Source: Isochrysis galbana (taxonomy: Eukaryota > Haptophyta > Isochrysidales > Isochrysidaceae). From it: DNA of 64,000 nt. Below are positions 33,406-44,739 of the stretch, in pieces. The DNA lies in assembly GCA_018136815.1 (NCBI GenBank), contig CM030935.1, forward strand, positions 5,001,945 through 5,065,944, given 5' to 3'. How positions within the stretch are numbered: position 1 is the stretch's first letter; each line of letters starts with the position of its first letter. The translations under genes and the position numbers were made by a program. The notes under the pieces were generated by a model that saw only the letters and a program-made list of their open reading frames with translations, did not search any database and was not told the DNA's origin.

Positions 33406-35274
33406 ATGCCGCCGCTCCCGCTCGTCCTGCTGCTTCTTCTAAGCGTGGGGATCTCTTGCGGCCGGCAGCGTTTGCTCAACGATGAGAAGAAAGGGGAGAG
33501 GGAGGTGCGGAGGCTGACACACGCGGTGCGCAGGGCGTCGGCGGAATCGGCAGGCACCAGGAGATCGGGCAAGGGGCCGCTCGGCTCGTGGGAGGTCCGC
33601 GGAGGCGCTGAGCACCAGAGGAGAGGGGGGGGAAGAGGCGGCGCCAGCGCGGCACGCTGAGAGGCGATCCTCACCTCCACATGCGCGCGGCCGTCCAGCC
33701 TGGGCGAGGCGGGCAGGAGGCATATCTCTGAGCTCTTACGGCGCATGGTGGGGCTAGATTGTGTGCTGACGCCCCTTCTGGCGCGATGACCGGTCTTCCG
33801 CCCCGTCATGCTCAGGTGACGAGCGACGAGCCGATGCACAAGGTGGTGTGCGACGGGCGCCCCTGCCGGCCAGGAGAGGGCAACCTACGCGGGTACGAGA
33901 TGTGGAAGCAGCCATACGCACCGCTCGACGAGAAGACCCTGCAGGGACTCTCGAAGAAGCCGATCCACGGGCCGCGTGGTGACTACTACGCCGAGCTCGT
34001 GCAGCGCGGGATGGAGCGGGCCAAGCCGGGCCACTTCATTGCATTCGCCGCGGCCGACTTTGACTACCGCTACTTTGCGCTCAACTGGCACATGTCGGCC
34101 AAAAGGGCGAGTCTCGGCTCGTCAGCCATCCTGTACGCGCTGGACAGTCCCGCCTATGACTTTCTCGCGGGACACCTGGGCAGAGCTGTCGTCAATGGCA
34201 CAGCTACCACAGAAATGTGGGAGCGCACGAGGTTGATGCGGCACATCCAGCGCGCGCTCGCCGAGAGACACATGGCGGCAGGTGCGTCGTTATTGGGCCC
34301 TCTTCGCCACGCCAACGGCCGACCCGCCCTTGTCGCGCCGCCCGCCCTCACGGCACGCAGTTTGGCCACGAAGCGCTTGTGCGCCAGGCGTTGTGCGGCG
34401 CAATCACACTGCCCCCTACTGGCATGCTTGCAGCGGCGCTTGTGGCCGGCGGCCTGGACGTGCTGTTGTGTGACACCTCCGAGGTGTTCCTGGCCGACCC
34501 GCGTCCGGCGCTCATCTCTGCACTGCACGCCACGAGCGCGGACATACTGACCGCGCGCAACTGCGGCGACAAGACGTATGGCTGCATGCCTCGTTGGAAC
34601 TTCCAGCTGTTCCGTGGCGGCACAGGGCGGAAGGAGCTCGTTGTCAGTTTCATCGAGGCGGGGATCGATCGTGGGATGGTCGACTTCTATTTGCGATGGT
34701 GGACGGGCACACACTGCATATTCACAGGTAAGCGGTTTCAGATGCGGCGAACGTGTGAGCCCGCGACCCACACTCATTGGGCGGACAGGCCATTTTCTTT
34801 GTGTTACGCGCTTCAATCACCCGCCACGGCGTGCACTCGCGTGGCAAGATCGCCAGAGTTGGCCCCGACATGCCAATACGCGGCCGCGCTTCCTCCCTCG
34901 TTCTGGTAGGCTACACCAAGTCCTTCCTCGACGCATCTCCCCAGCTCGAGGACGGCCTCACTGCGGAATTGATGTTGGCGGACCGCAACCGGACGGCCGT
35001 GTTCAAGCTCACAAACAAAAAGTGGTGCCCCACTGGAGCCAACGACGCTGCCGGCGCGGATTCCCGCGTGTGCATGCGCATCGCGTTGCTTCCGCATAAC
35101 ACTTTCCCGGCGACGAATAATTTTGTGAACGATCGTGCACATGCGCTAATTGGAAGGCTGGATAAACCACCGCCCACACCGTTCCATCGGCTTCGACTAG
35201 ATAGGTATGATGAGTTTGATCTGGGCGGACTCGAGAAGAGGATGAAGGATGGCGGCCTCTGGTTCCTCAGCTGA
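33406..35274 (+). CDS. Secretory-pathway nucleotide-sugar glycosyltransferase (PF03407-like)
   Basis: Four exons (33406-33504, 33816-34281, 34434-34727, 34910-35274) with matching phases give 407 residues. The start MPPLPLVLLLLLSVGISCG is a signal peptide or anchor, placing the enzyme in the ER/Golgi lumen or outside the cell. The core resembles the nucleotide-diphospho-sugar transferase family of algal and plant wall or glycoprotein glycosyltransferases. It has HFIAFAAADFDYRYFALNWH, then after the exon 2/3 join LVAGGLDVLLCDTSEVFLAD at the place of the metal-binding DxD strand, then NFQLFRGGTGRKELV and ALLPHNTFPATNNF near the end. Here the usual DxDVxW is DTSEVF: the first Asp is kept and the second replaced, so activity or metal use may differ. 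Donor sugar and acceptor are unknown. Exon 1 is the least certain exon. Confidence 0.65.
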
Positions 35275-35680
35275 GTAGTGGCCAAGGAGGGAGAGGAGGG
35301 TCCGTCTACTAGGCTGGGCAAGATCGTGGGCGATGACGGTTACAGTGCGGTGTGTACCCAACCCAATCCTCCTAGCTGGAGGCACGCGTACGCACCTACA
35401 CCTTGAGCTTGGAGCTGTAATCAAGAATGGCGGGCAAGGCGAGCGTTGGGTCGCGGGCATCGCTCGTAAGAATGAATTGCACAAGCGAAGTTCAACGGTC
35501 CTGATGGCGTCGTCTTGGTTTGTGTCAGTCGGGTCCGCGTGCGCGCTCTTTCTGATTCGTTGTTTGGTGCATGATTATCCGTGGTTGTCGCGCGCCTTGC
35601 CTCGGTTGGTGACTCATGTAAGTGGTATGTGACCGGCGATCTCGTGGCCAACCGGTGCCGCCATTGGCCAGAAAAGTTAT
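35275..35680. other. 3' flank, no gene seen
   Basis: Ordinary sequence between the glycosyltransferase and the next microsatellite. Confidence 0.5.
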
Positions 35681-35683
35681 CTC

Positions 35684-35777
<94 letters not shown>

Positions 35778-35793
35778 AGAGAGAGAGGGAGCA
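35681..35793. repeat. (CT)n(CA)n compound microsatellite
   Basis: Uninterrupted CT run passing into a CA run of about 17 units and then GAGAGAGA. Confidence 0.95.
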
Positions 35794-35831
35794 GACGGCT
35801 GGGCCAGACTCAGGATTAGTTGTTCTGCAGG

Positions 35832-36376
35832 GAATTGTTGCGGGGAGGGGGAGCGCAGCATGTCCGTTCCAATTTTAGGTCGCTGGCTCCCCTTCGCCGT
35901 TCAGATTCGCTCCGCCAGCTCTCCCCATCTTTCTCATTCCCGGAGTGTATGTTCATTCCCGCGATCCCTTCCTTCCCGCTCCCGCTCCCCGCCCGCCACC
36001 TCCAACCGTCGACGTCCCGCTCGGAGCTCGCCTCGATGTCCTCTGGCCGCATCGCGACGGCCTCGAGCCCCACCCGTTCCTCGCCCCGGCTCGTCTTCCC
36101 GCCCGTCTCGGGATCGCCGGTGAATCCCGTTCCCAGCGTCACGCTCGCATTCGCCCACCTCCCCTCTTGTTTTTGTTTAGCACTGCTCGCACCGGCCTCT
36201 TCCCCTCTCTGTTCTCGCAGGGGGGGGGGGTGTTGCGGGTAGGGGGGGCGCAGCATGTCCGTTCCAATTTTAGGTCGCTGGCTCCCCTTCGCCGTTCGGA
36301 TTCGCTCCGCCAGCTCTCCCCATCTTTCTCATTCCCGGAGTGTATGTGTATGTTCATTCCCGCGATCCCTTCCTTG
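35832..36376 (+). repeat. ~150-bp direct duplication flanking 250 bp
   Basis: 35832-35979 and 36231-36376 share GCGCAGCATGTCCGTTCCAA ... CATTCCCGCGATCCCTTCCT with few differences. The enclosed 250 bp has no recognised gene. It could be a recent local duplication or short terminal direct repeats of an unrecognised element. Confidence 0.75.
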
Positions 36377-36489
36377 TTCGGAGGGGGGAGGCGGCTGGCG
36401 GGGCAGGTAGGGGGGGACCCTGCGGAATCCTTGGACACCCAGGGGAGGTGGAAAATAGTGGTTAAAATGAGTGAGTGACCGAGCTAGTA

Positions 36490-36525
36490 ACTAGTAATTA
36501 CGAAATACGTAAATCCCATCTAGGA
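36490..36525. repeat. Relic of a MITE terminus related to 2117-2306
   Basis: TACGAAATACGTAAATCCCATCTAGG closely resembles the right end of the MITE at 2291-2306 and the bases inside it. No partner end was found. Confidence 0.45.
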
Positions 36526-36706
36526 TCTAGGGCTCTCGGGGGCTGGGCTCCCGCTGGGGGGTCCCATATAGCCATAGAAAGGAGCTGAAAACACCAAAAA
36601 TAGACGTGGCGAACGCGCCCGCGCGAGATTTGTTTTCGTGAGATCTCTTTACGAGTAGCTCTTACTCTAATTATTGGATTCATTGGTTGCTGCCGGCGGC
36701 GGGCTC

Positions 36707-36885
<179 letters not shown>

Positions 36886-37497
36886 CCAAGTAGTGTTCCT
36901 CTCCCTCTCTCCTCTACTCTCTCAGCTCTCTCTTCCTTTGTGAAAAGAAGAGTATTTCTCTCGTTTGAAGAGTGTCTTCCTCGTCACGAGCAGGAACACA
37001 TGGGGTGGTGGTGGTGGGGTCTCTCTCGTGATTTTATTCCCTTATTTTCGACTTCCCGGCCGATTTTTCCAGAGGAAAATTCGGAATATCGGTCCTTACT
37101 TTCATTTATCGCTGTGGTGTCCTGGCAGCAGCTCGCGCGCGATTCACGTTCATATCTTCGGCTACTCAAGGCGTTTTTATAATGAGACAACGGCCAATTC
37201 TCTAGTTTGCTCAGGTATCCTCTTCGCTCTCTCTTCTCTCTCTCTCTCATCTCCCGCATCTCCCCCGCCCCCCCCCCCCCCCTTTCTCTCTCTCTTTCCT
37301 CCTCGTTCTTAACCCCCTCACTTCTCATTTCCCTCGGGTCTCCCCCGACGCCGAGCGATCGGTTGGCTCCCACAGTCACTCCCGCAGTGGTGGGTTTCTC
37401 CTCTCTTTCCTCGGCTCTTTTTCTCCTCGCGTTCCAAGATTTGAAGTTTCTCTCTCTTTTCTCTCTCTTCCCTCTCGTTCTCTCTCGTTCTCTCTCT

Positions 37498-37543
<46 letters not shown>

Positions 37544-38226
37544 GTGATGGAATCTCGCCACCCTCGCTCCCCCTTCCCCCCTCCCCGCTCCCTCGCCTCC
37601 CTCCCTCTGGCTGCGGGTGCGCCGAGCGAGGGTGCGTTGGCAGCCGGCCTGCACCCGCCCTCCTTCTCACTCCGCTTCGTGAGGGATGGGAGGAGGAACG
37701 CAGGATAGTGGGGAAAGGGAGAAGGCAGTGCGGGATAGGGGCAACCGGGGATAAGGAAGGAGGGAGAGAAGCTGCCTGTGTGGGTGGTGAGGTGGGATTG
37801 GGTTGTGCTTTTGATATCACGATGTGGCTCTGCGCTTTAGACGAAGGGAGAGAGAGAGGGGGAGAGGGAGAGGAAGGGGGAGCGGGAGAGAGAGAGCGGC
37901 AGCGAGGGCAGGAGGAGTGGACAGATGAGGTGACGCCGTCGGTGATGAGGACATTGAATGGGAGAGGACCTCGATGCGGGCCTGCGATAGTTGCTGCTTG
38001 ATGCAATTTTGCCCTCCTCGGGCAGGAGTCTGGAGGAAGTGGACAGGGAAAAGGAGGAGCGGGCGGGATATTTGACCGGGACGAGTGGGAAGGAAACTGC
38101 GGGATCGTGATGACGAGACCTCTGACGCGATCTAATGGCACAGCGTAGTGCGCAAGGTGCCTCAGCGTCAGGTGTGCCTGCCATCCCTCCCGCCTCGCAG
38201 GCGCGCACTTTTGGCCCCGCTAAGCC
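36886..38226. other. FBPase upstream region, no gene seen
   Basis: Contains a CT microsatellite at 37490-37541 and many short CT and GA runs. A long minus-strand frame here is low-complexity (Ser/Pro then Arg/Glu). The FBPase promoter should lie in this segment. Confidence 0.5.
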
Positions 38227-40119
38227 ATGCCGGTTGAGGACATGAACGAAGCCACCTTCATGAACCTGGGCCGCTGGCTCATGGAGAACACCAGCGACAA
38301 GGAGGTGCGTGCGATTAAGGCCAACGCCATCTGCGCCGCACCCAGACGCGCCGCACGCCACGTCCACTGGAGCGGAGCGGAACGGGCACTTGGACAGATC
38401 GCCCACCAAACAGTGGATTAGAAAGAATCGGGCCTGATCCCGTCCCCCCGCCCGCCTGCTTACCGCGCTTCCCACGCTCTCAGTTGACGGTTCTCATGGC
38501 TCAGCTGGGTCTCGCATGCAAGGCCACCTCGCGTGCCTGCGCCAAGGCGGGCATTGCCGGCCTCTTTGGCCTTGCCGGCGAGGTCAACTCGACCGGCGAT
38601 GACCAAAAGAAGCTCGACGTGCTTTCCGATGAGATCTTCGTCTCGGCGCTCATCAATTCGGGAGCGTGCGCTGTCCTTGTCTCCGAGGTGTGCGGCAGCT
38701 GCCCCACTGCCGGCCGCGCCACTGCGTACCGACGCGCGCGACCGCGTGAGCTTTCATCCGTATGCAGCGGGCTCGAAAATGCGTTCGCGCCACGCCTGCC
38801 ACCTCCGCCCAACTGCTGGCCTCGCCTACAGCTCGTATCCCGCCCTCGTCATCTCAGGAGCGCGACGAGGCGATTATCGTGCCCAAGGAAAAGGCTGGCC
38901 GCTTCTGCGTCGCATTCGACCCGCTCGACGGTGCGCGGCCGCCGCGCACGTCAATGTGTGCCCACATCCTCGGGATGGCACATGGACCCTCCTCCTTGCG
39001 CCAAACCTATGGGCCAAAACCGACGGGCCCGCCAAACCACGCTGACAGGCTCATCCAACATCGACTGCAATGTCTCGACGGGCACCATCTTCGCTGTTTA
39101 CGAGAAGCTGCCCGAGTCCCACCTTAACGACCCGACCGAGGCAGACATCATGCGGACTGGCAACGACATTGTCGTGGCAGGTGCGGCGCGTGCCCTATCG
39201 AGCACTCGCGGCGCGAATGCACTTTTCAACTGTGGCTCACACTCCTCATGTGCGCTGTTTCTTTATCAGGCTACTGCATGTACGGCGCGGCGACCGAGCT
39301 CGTCCTCTGCTTCAAGGCGCTCGGCCACGTCCACCGGTGAGCGGCCTGTGCCCTTACCTGGCGCCTTCCCGCGGACGCGCCTGCGCCGCGGCCGACCATC
39401 GATGGGCCGAGGCCAAACTGCCGCCTATCTTGCTGTCTTGCATAGGTTTGCTCTCGACCCTTCGCTTGGTGAGTTCATCCACACGCACTCCAACGTCCAG
39501 TTTCCGGCCAATGGCGGCAAAAAGATCTATTCATGCAACGAGGGCAACGCGCCGCACTGGGATGAGCCCATCCTCAACTCTGTGCAGTACTTCAAGGACA
39601 ATGGGTACGCCCCCGCGGGACCAAAGAAGTGTTCAGAACAGCGCGAGCTCGTCGCGACGCATTGCGATCCGCCAAATGCTCTTAGCCACCCACACTTGAC
39701 CCTCCGAGCCGCCGCCCCTCTGGCCCCAGCTACTCTGCGCGGTACGTCGGCTCGATGGTGTCCGACGTACATCGCACGATTCTCTACGGAGGAGTGTACA
39801 TCTACCCAGCCGACAAGAAGTCGCCCAAGGGCAAGCTCCGTGTGCTCTACGAGGGCTTCCCCATGGCCCTCATCGTCGAGACCGCCGGAGGTGCGCGGCA
39901 ACGCCTGGCAAGCGCCGATCGGTGGCCTACACGCTGACCGGCTCGCGCACCTCCTCTTTATGCTTGCTTATGGTTGCAGGTATCGGCTCGACGGGCATGT
40001 TCAACGGCAAGATCCAGCGCATGCTCGACCTCGTCCCAAGCAACATCCACGACCGCTGCCCAGTCATCCTCGGATCGCCACGCGACGTTGAGGTCGTCCT
40101 CAACATGTACAAGTCGTGA
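38227..40119 (+). CDS. FBP: Fructose-1,6-bisphosphatase, cytosolic type
   Basis: Hydrolyses fructose 1,6-bisphosphate to fructose 6-phosphate in gluconeogenesis and sucrose or storage-sugar synthesis. Eight exons (38227-38304, 38484-38687, 38858-38930, 39049-39180, 39270-39336, 39446-39604, 39730-39890, 39980-40119) give 337 residues; human FBP1 has 338. Metal and substrate residues are kept: [33 protein letters not shown] and the tail [14 protein letters not shown]. There is no transit peptide (an in-frame stop lies just before the ATG) and no plastid-type redox-cysteine insertion, so it is cytosolic. At positions of human AMP-site residues Lys112, Tyr113 and Arg140 it has Arg, Phe and Glu, suggesting weakened AMP inhibition. 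Introns are 89-179 bp; six of seven donors begin GTG. Confidence 0.97.
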
Positions 40120-41419
40120 GGGAATGAAGGGTGGATGAGGCGTCGCAGATTGCCCGCCGCGTCGGCGAGTGAGAGATTGCCTACTGCGCCCGTTGTGCTG
40201 TTCGCACCGAACCCCTTCTCTCGTCCGGCTCCAGCTCGTTGTTGGATACGGAGTCATTCCCTTAAGCTCACTATTCGATCAGACAGCGACGCACGCTATC
40301 ATCGCGCGCGTGTGCTGCGGTGCTCGGGCTAGTCGTCGACGTGCGCCTCATGTCCTCATGGCCTCTTTTCTCTCTGTATCTCCTCTCTTCCTCTCGGTTG
40401 GATTTATCTGCGTCGAGGAGGGCGGGGCCTCCATAGTGGTGTCGTTGTGCACCCGCAACTCTATGGCGGCGACGTTGCTGCTATCGCCCCACCCGCCGCC
40501 TTTCCCCCCTTTCTCCCTTTCTTGTCATGTGCTATCAAGAGGGGTGGCATGCACACAACAAATGATGTGTGCAAGGGTGAATATGACGCCACGTTCACTT
40601 ACTTCACAACATCAATTGGAATCCTTCCCTGGCGCGCAAGCGGGGACTTGCAATTCGAAAATTCAACCCCGCGCGGTTTGCGATTTTGAGCCCAGACTCT
40701 GTCAGCCCGTGTTTGCTCTTACCAGCCGACGACTAAGCTAGCGAGCTTCTTCGACTCGAGTATTGAGCGCTCAGATTTCGCATCTCTACTTAAATTCGGA
40801 AATGCTGTTTGTTATTTGGCTAAACGCCCAGCACCCAACAAAAAAGGAGAGATGAGATCTCAGCTCCCAGCCGCCAGCCGGATAAAAAACTTTTCAATAT
40901 CCGCTCACCACACGCGCGGCCCTGCACAACCTTTCTGCAGCCACGCCCGCGTCCCTTCCCACTCCTTCCACCCACCTCACGGCCGTCCCCTCGTGCACTA
41001 CGTAGCAAGGCTAGGAATCGCGATTAATAGGGTAGTTTTCAAAACTGCGCTGATTCGTAGTTTCAAAACTTCCGATGATTAATCGGAGGGGTTTTGAAAC
41101 TGCCTATTAACTGCTTATTAACTGGTTGCCATCGGAGTTTCTAAACCCCTGATTAATAGGGTGATTAACACCCTATTAATCGGTGTACGTACCTGTAGTC
41201 TACCATAGAATAACATTTTTTTCCAACTAGGAAAGTGCTGGTCCGAATCTTTTTTTTCAGTGAAGGTGCAGGTGAAGGTGAGAGTGCAGGAACTGCAGGT
41301 GCAGGTGAAGACACGGTGAACGGGGCGCGTTGGGCGGCCAGTAGCCCGCCAGCCCGCCAAGGTGGCTGTTGATTGTGCTCGCGTGGGATTGCAAGTTGAG
41401 AGCCAAAATTGATCAAGTG
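40120..41419. other. Intergenic DNA with a dispersed repeat
   Basis: 3' flank of FBP, then unassigned sequence. The inverted copy of the 32295 repeat lies at about 41003-41085. GTGCAGGTGAAGGTGAGAGT motifs repeat near 41263-41312. No gene seen. Confidence 0.5.
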
Positions 41420-41616
41420 AACGAGCCTCAGCCGGAGATCATAAACCACATTTTATGATCTCGGAACGGGCGCAAAGTGCACAATGGCATCGACAATGTC
41501 AAGAAGTGGGAAACACCGTCCATTCGCTAATCTGGGTACTAGAAAGCACCAGCTGTAAGACTTCAATCAACTACAGCAAGCCCAGGCCGACACAACCACC
41601 TACAACCGACTTACTA
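41420..41616 (+). mobile_element. Truncated copy C of the 877-bp TIR element, gene start broken
   Basis: Begins with AACGAGCCTCAGCCGG... and follows the right-hand end of the element (61363 back to about 61167) in reverse orientation. It keeps the element gene's ATG (41484), but codon 25 (CAA in the intact copy) is TAA at 41556-41558, so the reading frame is dead. Sequence diverges after about 41616. Confidence 0.85.
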
Positions 41617-41702
41617 CCGCCGCCATGCTAGCTAGCTACGTTCTACGTTCCCGCTGCGCCGGAGCCGCCGCACACCACCACGAAAGCGAACGCGCTGGGG
41701 CA

Positions 41703-42190
41703 CTAGGAGCGTGCGGAGCGCCGGCGCTTCTCCGATCCTTGCTCGCGGCTGCCGCGTCGCTCCTCACGCGCAGCCAGCCGAGCCGCACGCGTCCTCGCCC
41801 GCTTTGCCCGATCATTCTCGGCTTGCTGAGGTGAGCGCTGGGCCTTCGAGGAGCGCGCGTCCGTGTGCGACATTTGCCTCTTGCTACCATTGGAGCCCGC
41901 CGCGTCGCCCGCATCCTCGGCGACAGCCTTCGTAATGCACCCCAAGACGGCGTCCTCGTCCCTGAGCCTGAGTTGAGCCGCCACCCGCCGCACGCGCACC
42001 ATGGGATCCTCTTCCGAGTGCAAGACCGCGTCGATGTACTCCATGGAGAGGTACGCGACGGCCGCATTGTCCCCGATGAACGTGGTATTCTTGGTCTTGG
42101 ACTTCTCGTCCGAGTAGTCGCCCATGAGCATCAGCTTCGCATTGCACCAGCGGCCCAGGTATGGCTCGATGAGTGCCCACCCTCAGAACA
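41703..42190 (-). CDS. Unrecognised open frame, possibly one exon
   Basis: From a stop just upstream near 42190 the frame reads WALIEPYLGRWCNAKLMLMG, then DYSDEKSKTKNTTFIGDNAA and YLSMEYIDAVLHSEEDPMV. It later becomes Arg/Ala/Gln-rich coiled-coil-like sequence. An internal ATG is at 42131. The first 90 residues look like a folded domain, but I do not recognise it. It could be the last exon of a gene whose upstream exons are lost near the AT-rich ORF at 42218. Confidence 0.35.
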
Positions 42191-42217
42191 GTTCCCGTGT
42201 CCCGCGGGTTATCCTCT

Positions 42218-42583
42218 TTACCGAGTCCTTGTGGTGGTATCGGGGGTCGTTTCAAATTCTTTTATTTGTTGTCTGAGTTGGTTGATTTCATCGTTCGCTG
42301 AACGGATTTGTTCTCGATACAGCATTTTGCGGTGTTCGAATATACCAATTTCCGTATTGATTTTAATACTATTTCTAAATATATTAGAAGTCAATTTCAC
42401 ATTCTGTAATAGATTAATCGCGCGATCGCATGACTTTATACCCTCTTCGCTAAGTTTTATAATCACCTTATGATTCTCGATTTGTATCGAGAGATGTGCA
42501 ACCAAGCCCGCCATTTGTTTGTTGTATTCACGGTCACATTTTTTTAGAGACGCCTGTTGCCACGGATGCAGGCGATCCATCAA
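42218..42583 (-). CDS. AT-rich coiled-coil ORF, possible foreign gene
   Basis: Intronless frame of 121 residues from MMDRLHPWQQASLKK. Heptad-like helix dominates (REYNKQMAGLVAHLSIQIEN, SANDEINQLRQQIKEFE). Codons are A/T-rich (many AAT, ATT, AAA), unlike every neighbouring gene. The change in composition begins and ends close to the frame, which argues for recent acquisition, for example from a large DNA virus or virophage-like element, although no homologue is recognised. The last residues (TTPDTTTRTR) run into host-like GC-rich sequence. Confidence 0.45.
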   Translation of the reverse strand: MMDRLHPWQQASLKKCDREYNKQMAGLVAHLSIQIENHKVIIKLSEEGIKSCDRAINLLQNVKLTSNIFRNSIKINTEIGIFEHRKMLYREQIRSANDEINQLRQQIKEFETTPDTTTRTR

Positions 42584-42648
42584 TCCACGGTACTGCCTTG
42601 GGATACATGTGTTACCCCCCAGGAGCCAACGCCCCCAGGAGCCAACGC

Positions 42649-42843
42649 CCCCCGATAGCTATCGGGGGCCCCCGATAGCTATCGGGGGGAAATTTTTTCC
42701 CGATCGCCAACAGCCCCCCCGAGAGCTACCGGGGGACCGAGAAAATCCCCCGAGAGCTATCGGGGGATAGCTCCTGGGGTGCCGTAAGCGGACCCCCCGA
42801 TAGCTATCGGGGGAAGAGGAAATCCCCCGATAGCAAACGGGGG
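42649..42843. repeat. Array of six 20-bp palindromes
   Basis: Copies of CCCCCGATAGCTATCGGGGG or close variants lie at 42649-42668, 42669-42688, 42716-42735, 42747-42766, 42794-42813 and 42824-42843. The first two abut; the others are separated by 11-28 bp. Variants change GATAGC to GAGAGC on one arm, or the centre of the last unit. Confidence 0.9.
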
Positions 42844-42873
42844 GTTCCTCCTCTCTTTGGCTCGCTCTCCTCA

Positions 42874-43420
42874 ACCTACTTTTAAAAGTGGGGGTCAATG
42901 GGGGCCTCGCGCCCCCCTCTCTCCATCGCGGACACAACAGTAAAACTGATAGGGTCATGGGGGCCGCGTTCCCCCCCTCCTCCATCGCAGACACCCTCTG
43001 GGTGGGCCTGCACAATCATCCTCAGCCCCTGCCTGCTGGCAGGGGCTGAGCTGACATCATTCCTGTCCAGACTACCGCCAAGCGCGCGCCGCGCGCCGCA
43101 CGCATTCGCCTGCACATGTTCCCCATCGCACTGACCCACCCCTTCTCCACTGAGTCACAGAGCATCCGAGCCGCCAGGAAGGCACCCAGAGCCAGCGAGG
43201 CCAGCGAGGGAGAGGCAGGGGAGGCCAGGGGCCCAGCCCCAGCCTCCACTGCCCCCTAAGCTGGCCCAGCTGGCTCTCTGGGGGGACCCGAGGGTCCCTC
43301 CAGAGGGGGGCCATGGCGCGCGCGGGCATCGCACGCCGGAAGAGAACGAAGAGAACGACGAGGAAAGAACGACAAAAAAAACGACACGATCTGGTCCGAG
43401 GAAAGGTAATACTCACGCTC
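42874..43420 (+). repeat. Hairpin-bearing dispersed repeat, copy 1 (partial)
   Basis: Starts CCTACTTTTAAAAGTGGGGG, like 62499, and contains the hairpin AGCCCCTGCC-TGCT-GGCAGGGGCT (about 43024-43047) near a degenerate CCATCGCAGACACC box. The right part diverges from the other copies. Confidence 0.7.
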
Positions 43421-43764
43421 GTTTACGATATGTTTACAGGTCGACACCCGATGTGACAGGCGGGCACCGCGGAAGCGCGGCGCCAGACGAAGAACGACCC
43501 AAGAGGCGGGGTCCACAAAACGAAGAGACAAAATAAGGTAAGCGACGCGCGCGTTTACGTTTGTCCGCAGAGATAGAACTGACAGGCCTGCCCCAGCCCG
43601 CCCCCCACCCTCCTGGCCCGTCGTAGTGCACGCGGGCCCACCCCCCGTAGGGGGGGTAGCGGAAGCGGGGATGAGAGTGTGGGGTATAGGCGATGGCGAG
43701 TGAGATACCGGAGGGGTGTGAGTCAGTAGCAGCATAGCGGGCACCTTCAAGAATATTTTTTTTT

Positions 43765-44640
43765 CTCCATCGCGGACACCCCCCGGGGTGGGCCCGTACA
43801 CTCAACCCCAGCCCCTGCCCTTTGGCAGGGGCAGGGCACTCATCATTCCTGCCCAGACCCTTCGTGGGCGCGGGCCGCGAGCTGCACTCCCACGCCCGCG
43901 CTGGGCCTGCCCTCGAGCTGACTCCCCCCCTGTCCCTGGTCGCCAGGCATACAGGGGACTTCTGGCGGCTCCCATGGCCAGCGAGGCGAGCGTGGGAGAG
44001 GCAGGGGGGGCCAGGGGCTGAGCCCCAGCCTCCACTGCCCCCTGAGCTGCCCTTGCTGGCCCCCTGGGAGCCCCCAAAGGACCCCTGAGAGCAGGCCAGG
44101 GTGCGCCGCATGGCGACGCGCCGCAGGGACAACGATGGGTGAGAGTGGAGAGAGGGAGAGGGGGGGTTTTGCACCCCCCCCGATGGAGTGCAGTGAGAAA
44201 CGGGCCCCGTTTGCGTTAGCAAACGGGTGAGGGGCGGCTGGCGACAGGAGGAAGACGAGAAGGGAGTGGCTCAATGGCGAGGAGAGTATCCCAGGTGGCG
44301 CAGGCTACTCGAGTCGCAGTCACTTATTTCTCGAGGACCGCTCACGGCGCGAGCTGGTAAGGGCCGTTCTTCTTGGTTTTAGAGAGTTCCTCCCCCCCCC
44401 CCCCGGTGCTTTTTCCCGGAGAGTCGGCCGGCGTCGACCGGTCCGCCTCAATGGGTTTTCCCTCATTTTAATTTGTGGGGGGTTAGAATGGGAGCCGGGG
44501 GTCTGCGAGGGGGGAGATGCGGAGGGGTGCATACGTGTATGTGTCTGTGGCAGCAACATGCGCCGAGGCGTACGGGCAGGTGCGCTGAGGGTTGTCGTGT
44601 TGGTACCGGGCTAGTGAGAGTAGTGGTACTAATGCTCAGT
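43765..44640 (+). repeat. Hairpin-bearing dispersed repeat, copy 2
   Basis: Closely related to 62548-63440. Shared landmarks are CTCCATCGCGGACACCCCCC, the hairpin GCCCCTGCC-CTTT-GGCAGGGGC, GGAGAGTCGGCCGGCGTCGA and AGTGAGAGTAGTGGTACTAA near the right end. Open frames on its minus strand are Ser/Pro/Gly-rich and drift between copies, so coding function is doubtful. Confidence 0.8.
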
Positions 44641-44739
44641 TAGATTATTATTATTTGGCTCGCTCTCCTTCTCTCTCTCTTCCCCCCTCCTATCCTCTGT
44701 TCTCCTTTCTCCTCTTTTCTCCATTCTCTTTCTCCCCCG

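Noticed and set aside
36984-38141. 385-codon minus-strand frame upstream of FBPase
   Set aside because: Arg/Glu and Pro/Ser runs from repeats; no conserved motif; it lies where the FBPase promoter should be.
42649-42843. CRISPR array
   Set aside because: The repeats are palindromes with short irregular spacers, no leader and no cas genes, in a eukaryotic context.
43434-44222. Minus-strand Ser/Gly/Pro-rich frame, similar in the copy at 62.6-63.0 kb
   Set aside because: Similarity follows the DNA repeat, and the frame shifts and drifts between copies, so a protein is not supported.
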